Source: JALZHR01 sp036388475
GTDB lineage: Bacteria; Acidobacteriota; Blastocatellia; Pyrinomonadales; Pyrinomonadaceae
Direction of reading: 5' to 3'
DNA length: 64,000 bases
Assembly (NCBI GenBank): GCA_036388475.1
Contig: DASVRT010000024.1
Coordinates: 1 to 64,000, forward strand
Position 1 is the stretch's first letter. Each line of letters opens with the position of its first letter. Below are positions 51,160 through 62,460 of the stretch, piece after piece. The notes beneath the pieces are model-generated. The model saw nothing but the letters and a program-made list of their open reading frames with translations. It made no database searches and was not told where the DNA came from. Both the position numbers and the translations under genes were made by a program.

Positions 51160-53811
51160 ATGATTCCCAGTTTTGTTCGTGCAATTTTAGCCGGCGGCTT
51201 TTTAATGCTTTCCGCCGCGGCAGGCTTCGCCCGGGAATTTCCGTGCATTACCCGAAACAGACAGATAAAGATGGTTAAAGCTTCGGATAAATCGGCGGCT
51301 GACGAATGCCGGAATCGTCGTCGAAACGTGAAGACGAGGCAAAATCGAGGCATCGACAATATTACGATTGCCGGTCACGTCACGCACCAGAACGGCGTCC
51401 GGATGGTCGGCGTGACGGTGACGCTGGAAAATCTTAGTTCGGGAGTGATTCGCACCGTCGTGACGGGCGATACCGGCACATATTTTTTCAATAATCTGCA
51501 ATTCGCCGACGATTATGAAATCACGCCTTCGAAGGCAGGTTACGAATTTTATCCGCCGTCGGTCATTATTAAAGGACTCGTCTACGACCAGGTTTTTAAT
51601 TTTATCGCCGCGGGACCGCCGCCCGACCCGCCGACTCCGCCGGCAAACCAGCCGACGCTTGCCTGGACCAGCTATTATGACAATCCGCTGCCGCCCGGCT
51701 CGATGTCCGAGCCGAATGCCGATTACAACGCGATGTTAACGCGCGATGCGCAGGGCAGCGTCTATGTCGCCGGAACTTCCTATGCCGAAAATTACGAGAA
51801 GACGGGCAATACGGACATTTCTTTATACAAAACGGACGCCAACGGCAACCGCGTCTGGGCGCGAACTTTCGACGGCGCGGGACACTACAAGGACGGCGCG
51901 ATTGATTTAGGCGTCGATGCCGCCGGAAATGTTTATCTCGGCGGTTATTCCTGGCAGAATCAAAACAGTGATTATGATTACGTCGTTTTGAAATACGACG
52001 CGGGCGGCAATCTTCTCTGGTCGAAATATTACGCCGGCAACGGCGGCGAAGATTTTCCGCGCTCGCTCAAAGTCGATGCGGCGGGCAACGCGTATATCAC
52101 AGGCTATTCGTGGGGAACATACGCCAATTACGCGACTGTCAAATACGACACGAACGGAAATCAGATGTGGGCGAAGCGGTTTGTCGGCGGCTACGGTGAA
52201 ATTGCGACGGAAGTCGAAGTCGATTCAGCCGGAAACGTCTATGTGACGGGCTATTCCGGTCACAGCGTGGCGGGCGATGCCGAAGATTTCGTGACCATTA
52301 AATACAGTCCGACCGGCGAGCAGTTGTGGCTGAACCGCTATGATTCGCCGCCCGGAGACGCGAACGACGACGCTTATGAAATGGAAATCAACGCGGCGGG
52401 CGACGTTCTGGTAATGGGTGAAAGCGATGATTTTACCGGCGCGCCGCAGACAGTTATTCATAAGATAAACGGCAGCAGCGGCGCGACCGTCTGGACGAAA
52501 AATTTCAGCGCCGTGATGGACGAAAAGCTGGAAGATTATCCGTCGGCGCTGAAGCTCGACCCGAATGGAAACATCATTCTCGCCGGAACGCTGTTTGACA
52601 ATTTCACCTACAATCTCGATTCGTACGTGGCGAAGCTGAATGCGGACGGCGTTATGCAGTGGATGAAAACTTACGACGGACCGGGCGACGAAGATTACGA
52701 CGGCGACCCGAAAATGGCGGTCGATGCCAGCGGAAACGTCTACGTCGGCGTTTCTTCGGAAGGCTTTGCCAATTTCGATATGCAAATCATCAAATATCTG
52801 CCGAACGGCAATGAGGATTGGACGTATCGCTTCGGCAACCCGTATCTCTACGACGATTTCTTTATCGAATGGCTCGACGACAATTCGCAGGCAAACCTGC
52901 TGCTCGACGCGCAGGGCAATGTCTACGTCGCGGGCGATTCGGTGATTCCCGACCAATCCATAAATTTGGTCGTCTTCAAGCTCGAACCGACGGCGCAGCT
53001 TCGCGCCGTGCCGTTCGATTTCGACGGCGACCGAAAAGCCGACGTCGCGGTTTTCCGTCCCGATACCGGATACTGGTATGTATTGAAGAGTACAGACAAT
53101 TCGTATATGGCGGTGCAATGGGGCATATCGACAGATAAGCTCGCGCCCGCCGATTACGACGGTGACGGAAAATCCGACTTCGGCGTTTACCGCGAAGGCG
53201 TCTGGTACGTGCTGAAAAGCGCGGACGGAAACTATTTCGGCACTCAGTTCGGAATTCCGAGCGACAAACCCGTTCCGTCCGATTTCGACAACGACGGGCG
53301 TGCCGATTTGAGCGTTTTCCGCCAAGGCGTCTGGTATTCGCTGCAAAGCTCGGACGGCGCTTTTAAAGGAGTTCAGTTCGGCGCGGCGAACGATACGCCG
53401 CTGCCTGCGGATTACGACAGCAACCGCCGCAGCGACATCGCTGTTTTCCGCAATGGCTCGTGGTATGTCAAATATCAAAATGAATTGCCGCTCGCCTCGA
53501 CGCAGTTCGGCATCTCGACCGATAAACCCGTTCCGGCAGATTACGACGGCGACAAAAAGACCGATTACGCCGTGTTCCGCGACGGCGATTGGTACGTCTG
53601 GCAGAGCAGTACGAATTCGATGCGGGTTCAGCATTGGGGCGCGAGCGGCGACGTTCCCGTTCCGGCGGATTACGACGGCGATAAACGGACGGATTTCGCA
53701 ATCTTTCGCGGCGGCATCTGGTATATTCTGAAAAGTTCGGACAATCAATATTACGGCGTGCAATGGGGCTTGCCGAGCGATAAGCCGATTCAATCGACGT
53801 TTGCCCAGTAA
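51160..53811 (+). CDS. Secreted SBBP-repeat and FG-GAP-like repeat protein
   Basis: About 883 residues from the ATG at 51160, with AAGGAG 10 bases upstream. Signal peptide FVRAILAGGFLMLSAAAGFA, then an SdrD-B/carboxypeptidase-regulatory-like domain (about 65-135, ITIAGHVTHQNGVRMVGVTVTLE in parts) and a proline-rich linker. SBBP-type propeller repeats (about 160-610, VDAAGNVYLGGYS, VDSAGNVYVTGYS) follow. Six FG-GAP-like repeats (about 620-883, DYDGDGKSDFGVYREGVWYVL) end the protein at DKPIQSTFAQ. It is probably an adhesive or structural surface protein. It is followed by a hairpin and a strong terminator. Confidence 0.88.
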   Translation: MIPSFVRAILAGGFLMLSAAAGFAREFPCITRNRQIKMVKASDKSAADECRNRRRNVKTRQNRGIDNITIAGHVTHQNGVRMVGVTVTLENLSSGVIRTVVTGDTGTYFFNNLQFADDYEITPSKAGYEFYPPSVIIKGLVYDQVFNFIAAGPPPDPPTPPANQPTLAWTSYYDNPLPPGSMSEPNADYNAMLTRDAQGSVYVAGTSYAENYEKTGNTDISLYKTDANGNRVWARTFDGAGHYKDGAIDLGVDAAGNVYLGGYSWQNQNSDYDYVVLKYDAGGNLLWSKYYAGNGGEDFPRSLKVDAAGNAYITGYSWGTYANYATVKYDTNGNQMWAKRFVGGYGEIATEVEVDSAGNVYVTGYSGHSVAGDAEDFVTIKYSPTGEQLWLNRYDSPPGDANDDAYEMEINAAGDVLVMGESDDFTGAPQTVIHKINGSSGATVWTKNFSAVMDEKLEDYPSALKLDPNGNIILAGTLFDNFTYNLDSYVAKLNADGVMQWMKTYDGPGDEDYDGDPKMAVDASGNVYVGVSSEGFANFDMQIIKYLPNGNEDWTYRFGNPYLYDDFFIEWLDDNSQANLLLDAQGNVYVAGDSVIPDQSINLVVFKLEPTAQLRAVPFDFDGDRKADVAVFRPDTGYWYVLKSTDNSYMAVQWGISTDKLAPADYDGDGKSDFGVYREGVWYVLKSADGNYFGTQFGIPSDKPVPSDFDNDGRADLSVFRQGVWYSLQSSDGAFKGVQFGAANDTPLPADYDSNRRSDIAVFRNGSWYVKYQNELPLASTQFGISTDKPVPADYDGDKKTDYAVFRDGDWYVWQSSTNSMRVQHWGASGDVPVPADYDGDKRTDFAIFRGGIWYILKSSDNQYYGVQWGLPSDKPIQSTFAQ

Positions 53812-53823
53812 ATTCCGATTATT

Positions 53824-53867
53824 GAAGACAAACGACGTTTGGAAGCTTCCGAACCTCATTTGTCTTC
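53824..53867. other. Hairpin with internal palindrome after the SBBP gene
   Basis: GAAGACAAA (53824-53832) pairs with TTTGTCTTC (53859-53867). Inside is an almost perfect 18-base palindrome centred on GGAAGCTTCC. Confidence 0.55.
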
Positions 53868-53921
53868 CCGGAAAAACCATTTTCGTTTTACTTTCATCTG
53901 CAAACAATAAATATTTTGCGG

Positions 53922-53952
53922 AAAAGAGCGAGTAAAGTCTCGCTCTTTTTTT
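53922..53952 (+). terminator. Rho-independent terminator
   Basis: AAAAGAGCGAG and CTCGCTCTTTT form a perfect 11-bp stem with a 6-base loop and a run of T. It isolates the dnaK promoter from the upstream gene. Confidence 0.9.
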
Positions 53953-53973
53953 GTAGAAGTTTATGCAAATAAA

Positions 53974-54003
53974 CTTGACAACAACGCACTCACATATTAT
54001 TCT
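53974..54003 (+). promoter_or_regulatory. dnaK promoter with overlapping HAIR-like operator
   Basis: TTGACA (53975-53980), 17 bases, then TATTCT (53998-54003) form a good vegetative promoter. Overlapping it is CTTGACA-N7-ACTCACA (53974-53994), which matches the HspR operator consensus CTTGAGT-N7-ACTCAAG at 10 of 14 positions with the exact 7-base spacer. HspR is encoded two genes downstream. No CIRCE element (TTAGCACTC-N9-GAGTGCTAA) is seen. Confidence 0.6.
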
Positions 54004-54092
54004 ATAAACACATTCAACTTGCTGTTGTCTTTTTGGTGAGAAACGGCTTGATGAGAAGCAATAGCGATTATAAGTTTCGGAGAAGTTAAGAA

Positions 54093-56033
<1,941 letters not shown>

Positions 56034-56052
56034 AATCTCGTCCAGCTGAATT

Positions 56053-56099
56053 ATCGGTGAACAGTGTTCAGAAAATCTGTTCGCTGTTCACCGATTTTA
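56053..56099 (+). terminator. Hairpin between dnaK and dnaJ
   Basis: ATCGGTGAACAG (56053-56064) pairs exactly with CTGTTCACCGAT (56084-56095) around a 19-base loop, followed by TTTAC. It may attenuate dnaJ or protect the dnaK transcript. The following 115 bases to dnaJ contain CCACTGACCACTGAC words but no other clear signal. Confidence 0.6.
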
Positions 56100-56214
56100 C
56101 TGAAAAAAGCTATCGGCGTTTTCGGTTTTGAAAAATTATGAGCGGTTGCTTGGTTTGCGGTCACAGCCTGAACGCTGACCAGTAGGCTTCGCGGCTTCCA
56201 CTGACCACTGACGA

Positions 56215-57387
56215 ATGGCAAATAAAGATTATTACGGAATACTCGGTGTCAAAAAAGACGCCAAAGCGGACGAAATTAAAAAGGCGTATCGCCGTCTTGC
56301 GCGCAAGCATCATCCGGACGTGAATCCGAATGATAAAGCCTCCGAGGATAAATTTAAAGAAGTTCAGGAAGCTTACGACGTTCTTTCCGACGAGAAAAAA
56401 CGTAAGGTTTACGACCGTTTCGGCTATTACAACGACAATCTCGACCCGGATTCGCCGTTCGGCGCGGGTGCCGGAGCAGGTCGCGGCGCGGGCGGATTCG
56501 ACTTTTCGGGTTTTGCGTGGGATACCGGCTCGCCCGGTTCGAACACCGGCAGCGGCGGCACCAGCTTTCGAGACATTTTCTCAGACCTTTTCGGCGGCGG
56601 AAACCGGACGCAGGAACCGCCCGAGCCGCCGCGCCCGCTGCCGAAAAAAGGCAAAGACATTGAAATTCCGCTGGCGCTGTCGTTTGAAGAATCAGTCACG
56701 GGCTTGACCACGAATCTGACGGTTGACCGTTCCGAGCAATGCTCGCGCTGCCAGGGCGCAGGCGATACGGGCGGTCCGGTCGTCGTTTGCCCGACCTGCC
56801 ACGGTAGCGGGCAGGTGCAGAAACAGGGCGGGCGCTTGCAATTTTCGCAGAGTTGCCCCGACTGCGAAGGAACAGGGAGACGCCGCCAGCCCTGCTCGCA
56901 ATGTCACGGTAAAGGCGTGACGCCGAAAACCGAGCAGGTGAAAGTTCGCATTCCGGCGGGCGTCGATACGGGCTCGCGCGTGCGGATTCCGAAAAAAGGT
57001 CACGGCGGAAGATTGGGCGCCGAACCGGGCGATTTATTTATTATTACAAATGTCGGCAAGCATCGGTTTTTTACGCGCAAGGGCGATAATATTTACGTGA
57101 CGGTGCCGATAACCGTGCCGGAAGCCGCGCTCGGCGCAAAGATTGAAGTGCCGACCGTGGAAGGCAAGGCGCAATTGAAAATTCCGGCGGGAACGCAGTC
57201 GGGACAAAAGTTTCGCCTGCGCGAGCGCGGCGTTCCGTCGCTGAGAAATCCGCAATTGCGCGGCGACCAGTTCGTCGAAGTGCAGATAACTCTGCCGCGA
57301 ATTATCTCGGAAGAATCGAAGGAAATTTTGCGCGAGTTTGAAAAAGCTAATTCCGAAAGTCCGCGCAAGGCGATGGGACTGGAATAA
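56215..57387 (+). CDS. dnaJ: Co-chaperone DnaJ (Hsp40)
   Basis: 390 residues, type I DnaJ. J-domain (1-70) with the HPD motif in KHHPDVNPN, a Gly/Phe-rich region (about 80-125, GAGAGRGAGGFDFSGF) and four zinc-binding repeats (CSRCQGAG, CPTCHGSG, CPDCEGTG, CSQCHGKG). Two beta-sandwich peptide-binding domains end the protein. It stimulates DnaK ATPase and delivers substrates. It lies between dnaK and hspR, the order known from actinobacterial dnaK operons, which also have grpE. Confidence 0.96.
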   Translation: MANKDYYGILGVKKDAKADEIKKAYRRLARKHHPDVNPNDKASEDKFKEVQEAYDVLSDEKKRKVYDRFGYYNDNLDPDSPFGAGAGAGRGAGGFDFSGFAWDTGSPGSNTGSGGTSFRDIFSDLFGGGNRTQEPPEPPRPLPKKGKDIEIPLALSFEESVTGLTTNLTVDRSEQCSRCQGAGDTGGPVVVCPTCHGSGQVQKQGGRLQFSQSCPDCEGTGRRRQPCSQCHGKGVTPKTEQVKVRIPAGVDTGSRVRIPKKGHGGRLGAEPGDLFIITNVGKHRFFTRKGDNIYVTVPITVPEAALGAKIEVPTVEGKAQLKIPAGTQSGQKFRLRERGVPSLRNPQLRGDQFVEVQITLPRIISEESKEILREFEKANSESPRKAMGLE

Positions 57388-57479
57388 TTTTCGATTTTAG
57401 ATTGGCGGTTTTTGATTGGATTCGGAAGATTTAATTCAAATTCCGAATCCAATCAAAAATCGAAAATCAAAATTCTAAA
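57388..57479. repeat. Palindrome of GATTTTAGATTGG and GATTGGATTCGGA words after dnaJ
   Basis: Starts at the base after the dnaJ stop with TTTTCGATTTTAGATTGGC. Then TTTTTGATTGGATTCGGA is mirrored by TCCGAATCCAATCAAAAA, and ATCGAAAATCAAAATTCTAA closes it. It runs up to the hspR ATG. Confidence 0.85.
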
Positions 57480-57887
57480 ATGAAAAAGAAGGTTAAAACA
57501 TACACAATCAGCGCCGTTGCCGAGCTTTTTGACGTGCATCCGCAGACTTTGCGGCTTTATGAACGCGAGGGCTTGCTGAAACCTTCGCGCTCGGAAGGCA
57601 ACACGCGGCTTTACACCGACACCGACCTTGAACGACTGGAAATTATTCTCTCTTTGACGCGCGATTTGGGCGTCAATCTGGCGGGCGTCGAAATCATCCT
57701 CAATATGCGCGAAAAAATGGACGCGATGCAGCACGAATTTGAACGCTTTTTTGAATATCTGCGCACGCACGCCAACGATTTTCCGCGCCCGTCCGAACAG
57801 CTTTCCGACTCCGAAGCCCTGATTCCGATTTCGCGGCTCGTCCTGATACAGCAAAGTCACCGGAAAGAAAACGGCGGCGACGAATAA
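57480..57887 (+). CDS. hspR: Heat-shock repressor HspR (MerR family)
   Basis: 135 residues. MerR-type winged helix: YTISAVAELFDVHPQTLRLYEREGLLKPSRSEGNTRLYTDTDLERLEIILSLT in order, followed by a helical segment (VEIILNMREKMDAMQHEFERF). HspR binds HAIR inverted repeats with DnaK as co-repressor and shuts off dnaK operons when free DnaK is plentiful. Its location after dnaJ and the HAIR-like site in the dnaK promoter support that loop here. Confidence 0.9.
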   Translation: MKKKVKTYTISAVAELFDVHPQTLRLYEREGLLKPSRSEGNTRLYTDTDLERLEIILSLTRDLGVNLAGVEIILNMREKMDAMQHEFERFFEYLRTHANDFPRPSEQLSDSEALIPISRLVLIQQSHRKENGGDE

Positions 57888-58042
57888 TTTTACTTTCATT
57901 TAACCCCTAAATCCGGGTTTCCTGCTTTACTTTCCTGTCTTTTCGAGCAACAATAGACCCTTTCACAATCCCTTAAAAGATGTCCATTTCGTTTTAGCCC
58001 AGAATGGCGGCTGAAACCTATTAAAAATCTAGGAGAGCTTTA

Positions 58043-61000
58043 ATGAAAAGTGTGTTTGGAAGACTTTTGTTTTCTGCTATCTTGCTGAGTTTATTGATGT
58101 TTACGTTTGCGGTCAGCGGTTTTGCGCAGGACCTCGACGATGTCACGATTAGCGGTAAGGTCGCCGATTCAAACGGCGCGGCGATTGTCGGCGCGACCGT
58201 CACGGTGACTCAGATTGAAAAAAATACGGAGCGCACCGTCGTCACCAATGAGGATGGACTTTACCGTATCATCGACCTCGAACCCGGAACTTACAAAGTG
58301 CGGGCAACTTCACAGGGTTTCGGCGCCAAAGAGCGGATTGACCTGGTCACGATTGCCGGACAAAACGTCCAGCTCGATTTTGCGCTCGCGCCCGCCGGCG
58401 TGCAGGTCGAGCAGACGGTTACCATCGGCGGCGATGACGCGCCGGCAGTTGATACGACGCGAACCGTCGTCGGCGGCACTGTGACCCAGCGAGAGATTGA
58501 AGAACTTCCGAACATCACCCGCGACCCGCTCGATTTGGTTTTCACGCTCGGCGGCGTCACGGAAGAACCGCTTTCGACGCGCGATTTGTCAAGCGACCGC
58601 GGAACGCGCGGCAGTTTCGCCCAGGGAACGACGCCGGAAGAAGCCGGAACTTTCGCTTTGTCGGGCGGCGCGGCTTACTCCAATAACATTACGATTGACG
58701 GTTTGGACAATAACGACGACCGCTCGGCGGGATTTCGTTTCCAGCCTTCGATTGAATCAATTTCCGAAGTTCAGGTAGTTACTAACCAGTTTTCCGCCGA
58801 ATACGGGCGCGCTTCGGGCGGACGCGTCAATCTTCGCACTCGTGCGGGCAGCAATAAATTTCGCGGACGCGCATTTATGTTTTTCCGCGACGACAGCCTC
58901 AACGCCAACACCTGGAACAACAACCGGCGCGGGATAGAGCGGGCGCCGTTCAGAAACTATGACCCGGGCATTACTTTCAGCGGTCCGCTTGTTAAAGACA
59001 AATTATTCTTTTTCTCAGCCTATGAATACGACCATATTCAGGAAGATACGATTATTGACGTTTATGTTCCGTTAACTAACAATTCGCGTTTTGCGCTGCC
59101 GGCGCCGACAAATCCCGGTCAGGCGCTGCCGTCAAATACCGGCACTAATTCCATTCTTGTCGCGCCGTTTATCCAGGCAGTTGATACGCCGTCCAAAAAA
59201 CACATATTTTCAACCCGTATTGACTGGACTTTAAGCGATGCAAACACTTTTACATTCGGTTACCAGATGGGACGCTCGAACGACTTGCGGCAATACAGCG
59301 GAACGAATCGGCTTGCCGATGCTTTAATCGGACGAGTTCGCAACTCGGATGCCTTTAACGCGACGCACAATTTTGTCGCCAGTTCCAACACGGTCAATCA
59401 GTTCCGTTTTCAATACTCGCGTCTGCGCCCGAATTCGACTCCGACCGGCGGCTCACAGGCTCCGGTTATCATCGTCGGCGGATTTACGCCGCCGGGAGAT
59501 CCTTTTTCAGCCAGTCAGATTTACAGCGCATCGACGTCCGGTTCGAGCGACCGCAAGGAAGACCGCTTTCAATTTCAGAATACTCTGACACATATCATCG
59601 GCGGTCACAGCCTGAAGTTCGGCGGTGATTATCAACGCGTCAAAACCGAATTCATTGACCGTTTCGACGCCACCGGAACTTATCGCTTCTCCAATTTCTT
59701 CTTTTTTAATCAAAATTCGGTGACGAGCTTCCAGCAGAATTTTAATACCGAGTCGCAGCTTCAAAACAATTATCTCGGCGTCTTCTTTCAGGACGAATGG
59801 CGGCTTCGTCAGAATCTGACTTTAAATTACGGGATTCGCTACGAGCGGGAAACGGTGATTAGCGACAATAATAATTTCGGTCCCCGCGCGGCGATCGCGT
59901 GGAATCCGTTTAAAGGCGACAAAACGGTCGTTCGCGTCGGAGCCGGTATATTTTATAACCGCGTGCTGCTCCGCACGGTGGATGATTTTACCGCCGGCTC
60001 GCAGGAATTACGCTTTGATTCGAGAATTCGTTTTCCGGCGGATGTGGAATTTGCCCGTATTCGCACCTTTTTGAGCGAGCAATTTCCAAATCCTTTGACG
60101 CTGGACACGCAAATTCCAATCAGCGCGACGGCAACCAGAAGCGTCAGAGACTTATCGCGTCCGGGCGGTTTCCGCTCGCTCGACCCGAATTTAAAAATTC
60201 CCGAAAGTTATCAATTCAACATCGGTTTTGAGCGTGAAATAGCGAAAGGCATCGTTTTTGAAACGAACTTTACGTGGAACAAAACCGTTCGTCTCTGGCG
60301 CGAATACAATGCCAACGCGCCGGTTCTGCCCGCCAACACGCCCGACCGCGACGGAAACGGCAAAATAACTTTCACCGATTACCTGCTCGGCATCACGACC
60401 GGAATTTCGCGGTTTGTTCTCGGCTCGCCGACCGACGATGTCGGTTTAGCCAGTCTGACCGGCGGCGCTTGTACAGGCTCGACTCAGATTTGCAACGTTA
60501 ACCTGAATTCGTCGCAAAATCGTTCGGACTGCGACAGCGCGCTCGACCCGATTAACGCGCCGACGCTCTCGCCGATTTGCCGCGCTTTAGCCGCTGTTCA
60601 AAACCTGCGTCCGGCTGAGTTTCTTTCGCAGGGCATTCTCGGACAATACGAACGGGTTGCCTCGATCGGCAACAGCCGCTATAAAGGCTTGACGCTCGAA
60701 TTGAGAAATCGTTTTCGTAAATTCGGCTACGGTTTCGGCGGCGCGATGCGCCTGGTCTACACTTTATCGAGCTTAAAGGACGACGGCATCGTCAACACTT
60801 CGTCGGCGCAGGTCGTCGGCGATTTCAGCGGAGAATTTTCGCGCAGTCTGCTTGACCGTCGCCATCGTATCGCGTTTTCCGGAACTTTCGACACGCCGAA
60901 ATGGCTCGGCGGTTTGCGTTTCTCGCCGCTCTTCCGTTTCGGTTCGAGCGCGCCGTTTAATATCTCGGTCGGCGGAAACGACCGAAATCTGGACGATGTC

Positions 61001-61402
61001 GGTAACGACCGCCCGAATTTCAACGGAACTTTGAGTGACATTAATTGGCGCAGATTCGGCACGGCTTTTTCGACCGAATCGGCAAACCGATTTTCGCAGC
61101 CGACGATCGGCAGTCCGGGAAATCTGCCGCGCAATGCCGGCAACGGTCCGCGCTATTATATTTTCGACCTTAATGTCAGCCGCCAGTTTAAGTTTAATGA
61201 AAGATTCATTCTTCGCCCGTCAATCGAATTCGGTAATATTTTAAATATGACGGTATTCGGTTTCGGCTCAAACTTTATTAATTTTGACGGCTTAAATTCG
61301 TCGAACGCGATTACCCGGCAAAATGCTCAGGACCAATTTCTGGCGCCGACCCGAACTTACCGCCCGCGTCAGATTCGGATTGGTATGAGATTCGAGTTCT
61401 AA
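58043..61402 (+). CDS. Oar-like TonB-dependent receptor with carboxypeptidase-regulatory N-terminus
   Basis: 1119 residues. AGGAG precedes the ATG by 8 bases. Signal peptide LLFSAILLSLLMFTFAVSGFAQ, then a CarboxypepD_reg domain (about 35-115, ISGKVADSNGAAIVGATVTVT). The plug (NNITIDGLDNND, ISEVQVVTNQFSAEYGRASGG) and a large barrel (DEWRLRQNLTLNYGIRYE, YKGLTLELRNRFRKFGYG) end RQIRIGMRFEF. This is the Oar/OmpA-related TonB-dependent architecture very common in Acidobacteria, with a presumed role in uptake of large organic substrates or adhesion. The gene is isolated and ends in a strong terminator. Confidence 0.92.
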   Translation: MKSVFGRLLFSAILLSLLMFTFAVSGFAQDLDDVTISGKVADSNGAAIVGATVTVTQIEKNTERTVVTNEDGLYRIIDLEPGTYKVRATSQGFGAKERIDLVTIAGQNVQLDFALAPAGVQVEQTVTIGGDDAPAVDTTRTVVGGTVTQREIEELPNITRDPLDLVFTLGGVTEEPLSTRDLSSDRGTRGSFAQGTTPEEAGTFALSGGAAYSNNITIDGLDNNDDRSAGFRFQPSIESISEVQVVTNQFSAEYGRASGGRVNLRTRAGSNKFRGRAFMFFRDDSLNANTWNNNRRGIERAPFRNYDPGITFSGPLVKDKLFFFSAYEYDHIQEDTIIDVYVPLTNNSRFALPAPTNPGQALPSNTGTNSILVAPFIQAVDTPSKKHIFSTRIDWTLSDANTFTFGYQMGRSNDLRQYSGTNRLADALIGRVRNSDAFNATHNFVASSNTVNQFRFQYSRLRPNSTPTGGSQAPVIIVGGFTPPGDPFSASQIYSASTSGSSDRKEDRFQFQNTLTHIIGGHSLKFGGDYQRVKTEFIDRFDATGTYRFSNFFFFNQNSVTSFQQNFNTESQLQNNYLGVFFQDEWRLRQNLTLNYGIRYERETVISDNNNFGPRAAIAWNPFKGDKTVVRVGAGIFYNRVLLRTVDDFTAGSQELRFDSRIRFPADVEFARIRTFLSEQFPNPLTLDTQIPISATATRSVRDLSRPGGFRSLDPNLKIPESYQFNIGFEREIAKGIVFETNFTWNKTVRLWREYNANAPVLPANTPDRDGNGKITFTDYLLGITTGISRFVLGSPTDDVGLASLTGGACTGSTQICNVNLNSSQNRSDCDSALDPINAPTLSPICRALAAVQNLRPAEFLSQGILGQYERVASIGNSRYKGLTLELRNRFRKFGYGFGGAMRLVYTLSSLKDDGIVNTSSAQVVGDFSGEFSRSLLDRRHRIAFSGTFDTPKWLGGLRFSPLFRFGSSAPFNISVGGNDRNLDDVGNDRPNFNGTLSDINWRRFGTAFSTESANRFSQPTIGSPGNLPRNAGNGPRYYIFDLNVSRQFKFNERFILRPSIEFGNILNMTVFGFGSNFINFDGLNSSNAITRQNAQDQFLAPTRTYRPRQIRIGMRFEF

Positions 61403-61431
61403 AATTAATTTTTTTTCAGGTCAATACTCGC

Positions 61432-61471
61432 GGCGAAATTGTTTTTAAAAAAGAACAATTTCGCCTTTTTT
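61432..61471 (+). terminator. Rho-independent terminator
   Basis: GGCGAAATTGTT and AACAATTTCGCC form a perfect 12-bp stem with a 10-base loop, followed by TTTTTTG. Confidence 0.9.
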
Positions 61472-61559
61472 GTTTTTACGCGGCGAAAAATTTAATGACG
61501 CGGCGCGGTTAATTATGATAGTTTATAATTGTTGAACGATTTTGTTCACGCGCAAAAAT

Positions 61560-62321
61560 ATGAGCAGTATTTTAGAACAAGACATTCCTTTCTCAGAAAT
61601 TTCCATCGAATCGGTTTTGCTCGACGTTGATTTATTCGTTAAATATCGCTCGGCGGAAAAGGCTTTCAGTATTCTGCGCGAAGCGATTGAGCGCAGCCCG
61701 CGCTCGATTCCTCTGCGCGAAAAAATGCGCGATGTCTGTGTCGCGCACAAAAATCTGACCGAAGCGGCGCGGCATTGTCTCGCGCTGGTCTCGCTCTACA
61801 TCACGCGCGAAGATTTCGATTTGGCTTACGACCGTCTTCAGGAAGCAAAACTGCTTGACCCGCGCATCTCGGTCGCGCCCGGACTCGAAGCGATTCGCCG
61901 CGCGCGCCGTCCCGAATTCGCCGTCCATCGCGAAAAATCTTCTTACGAAGTTCGCTCGGACACCGCATTTGCGGGCGATTTGGCGCTCGTCAGTATTTTC
62001 GACGCCGTGACGGTCGTGGAAAATTCCCGTCTGACCGGATTGTTGATTATAAAATCGGACAGGCTTTTAGGCAGCGTTTCATTTAACGAAGGAAAAATCG
62101 TGGACGCCGAAGCCAACGGTCACAACGGCACAATCGCGTTTCGAGATATTATCGAAGTCGCCAGCGGCGTGTTTGAATTTTCCACTTCCGAAAACGAGTT
62201 TCCGGTCGTTATACAAGTTTCCAGCAACACGAATTTTCTGCTCGACATTCTCACGCAGCTCGATACGGAAAAAGCCGAAAAACAGGGAATGAGAACGTTG
62301 AACGCGGACGACTTTGAATAA
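61560..62321 (+). CDS. DUF4388 (PATAN-like) domain protein with helical N-terminus
   Basis: About 253 residues from the ATG at 61560. The first 110 residues are helical repeats resembling degenerate TPRs (SAEKAFSILREAIERSPRSIPLREKMRDVCVAHKNLTEAARHC in order). The second half is a DUF4388-type domain: FAGDLALVSIFDAVTVVENSRLTGLLIIKSDRLLGSVSFNEGKIVDAEANG, typical of proteins in gliding or signalling systems of myxobacteria, Deinococcus and Acidobacteria. Its precise role is unknown. It precedes smc on the same strand. Confidence 0.82.
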   Translation: MSSILEQDIPFSEISIESVLLDVDLFVKYRSAEKAFSILREAIERSPRSIPLREKMRDVCVAHKNLTEAARHCLALVSLYITREDFDLAYDRLQEAKLLDPRISVAPGLEAIRRARRPEFAVHREKSSYEVRSDTAFAGDLALVSIFDAVTVVENSRLTGLLIIKSDRLLGSVSFNEGKIVDAEANGHNGTIAFRDIIEVASGVFEFSTSENEFPVVIQVSSNTNFLLDILTQLDTEKAEKQGMRTLNADDFE

Positions 62322-62388
62322 CTGGGAACTGGGAACCGATAGTTGATAGTGAGAAGAATAAACTATCAGTTCTCAGTTCTCAGTTGTC
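62322..62388. repeat. Palindrome of GGGAACTG/CAGTTCTC words before smc
   Basis: Begins right after the DUF4388 stop: CTGGGAACTGGGAACCGATA, mirrored by AACTATCAGTTCTCAGTTCT. The GATAGTT and AACTATC cores are exact. It shares words with 25662-25732 and 36780-36830. Confidence 0.75.
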
Positions 62389-62460
62389 TTCTTGACTTCG
62401 GACGAACAACAAAATATAGTGCTAATCTGCCTTTTATTCACAAAATAGCGCTATTTTTTG

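Noticed and set aside
52225..53907. A 560-codon minus-strand frame opposite the SBBP/FG-GAP gene
   Set aside because: It mirrors a repetitive coding sequence and shows no domain. The plus strand has clear repeats and a ribosome site.
53953..54092. CIRCE element before dnaK
   Set aside because: No TTAGCACTC inverted repeat is present. The HAIR-like site explains regulation better.
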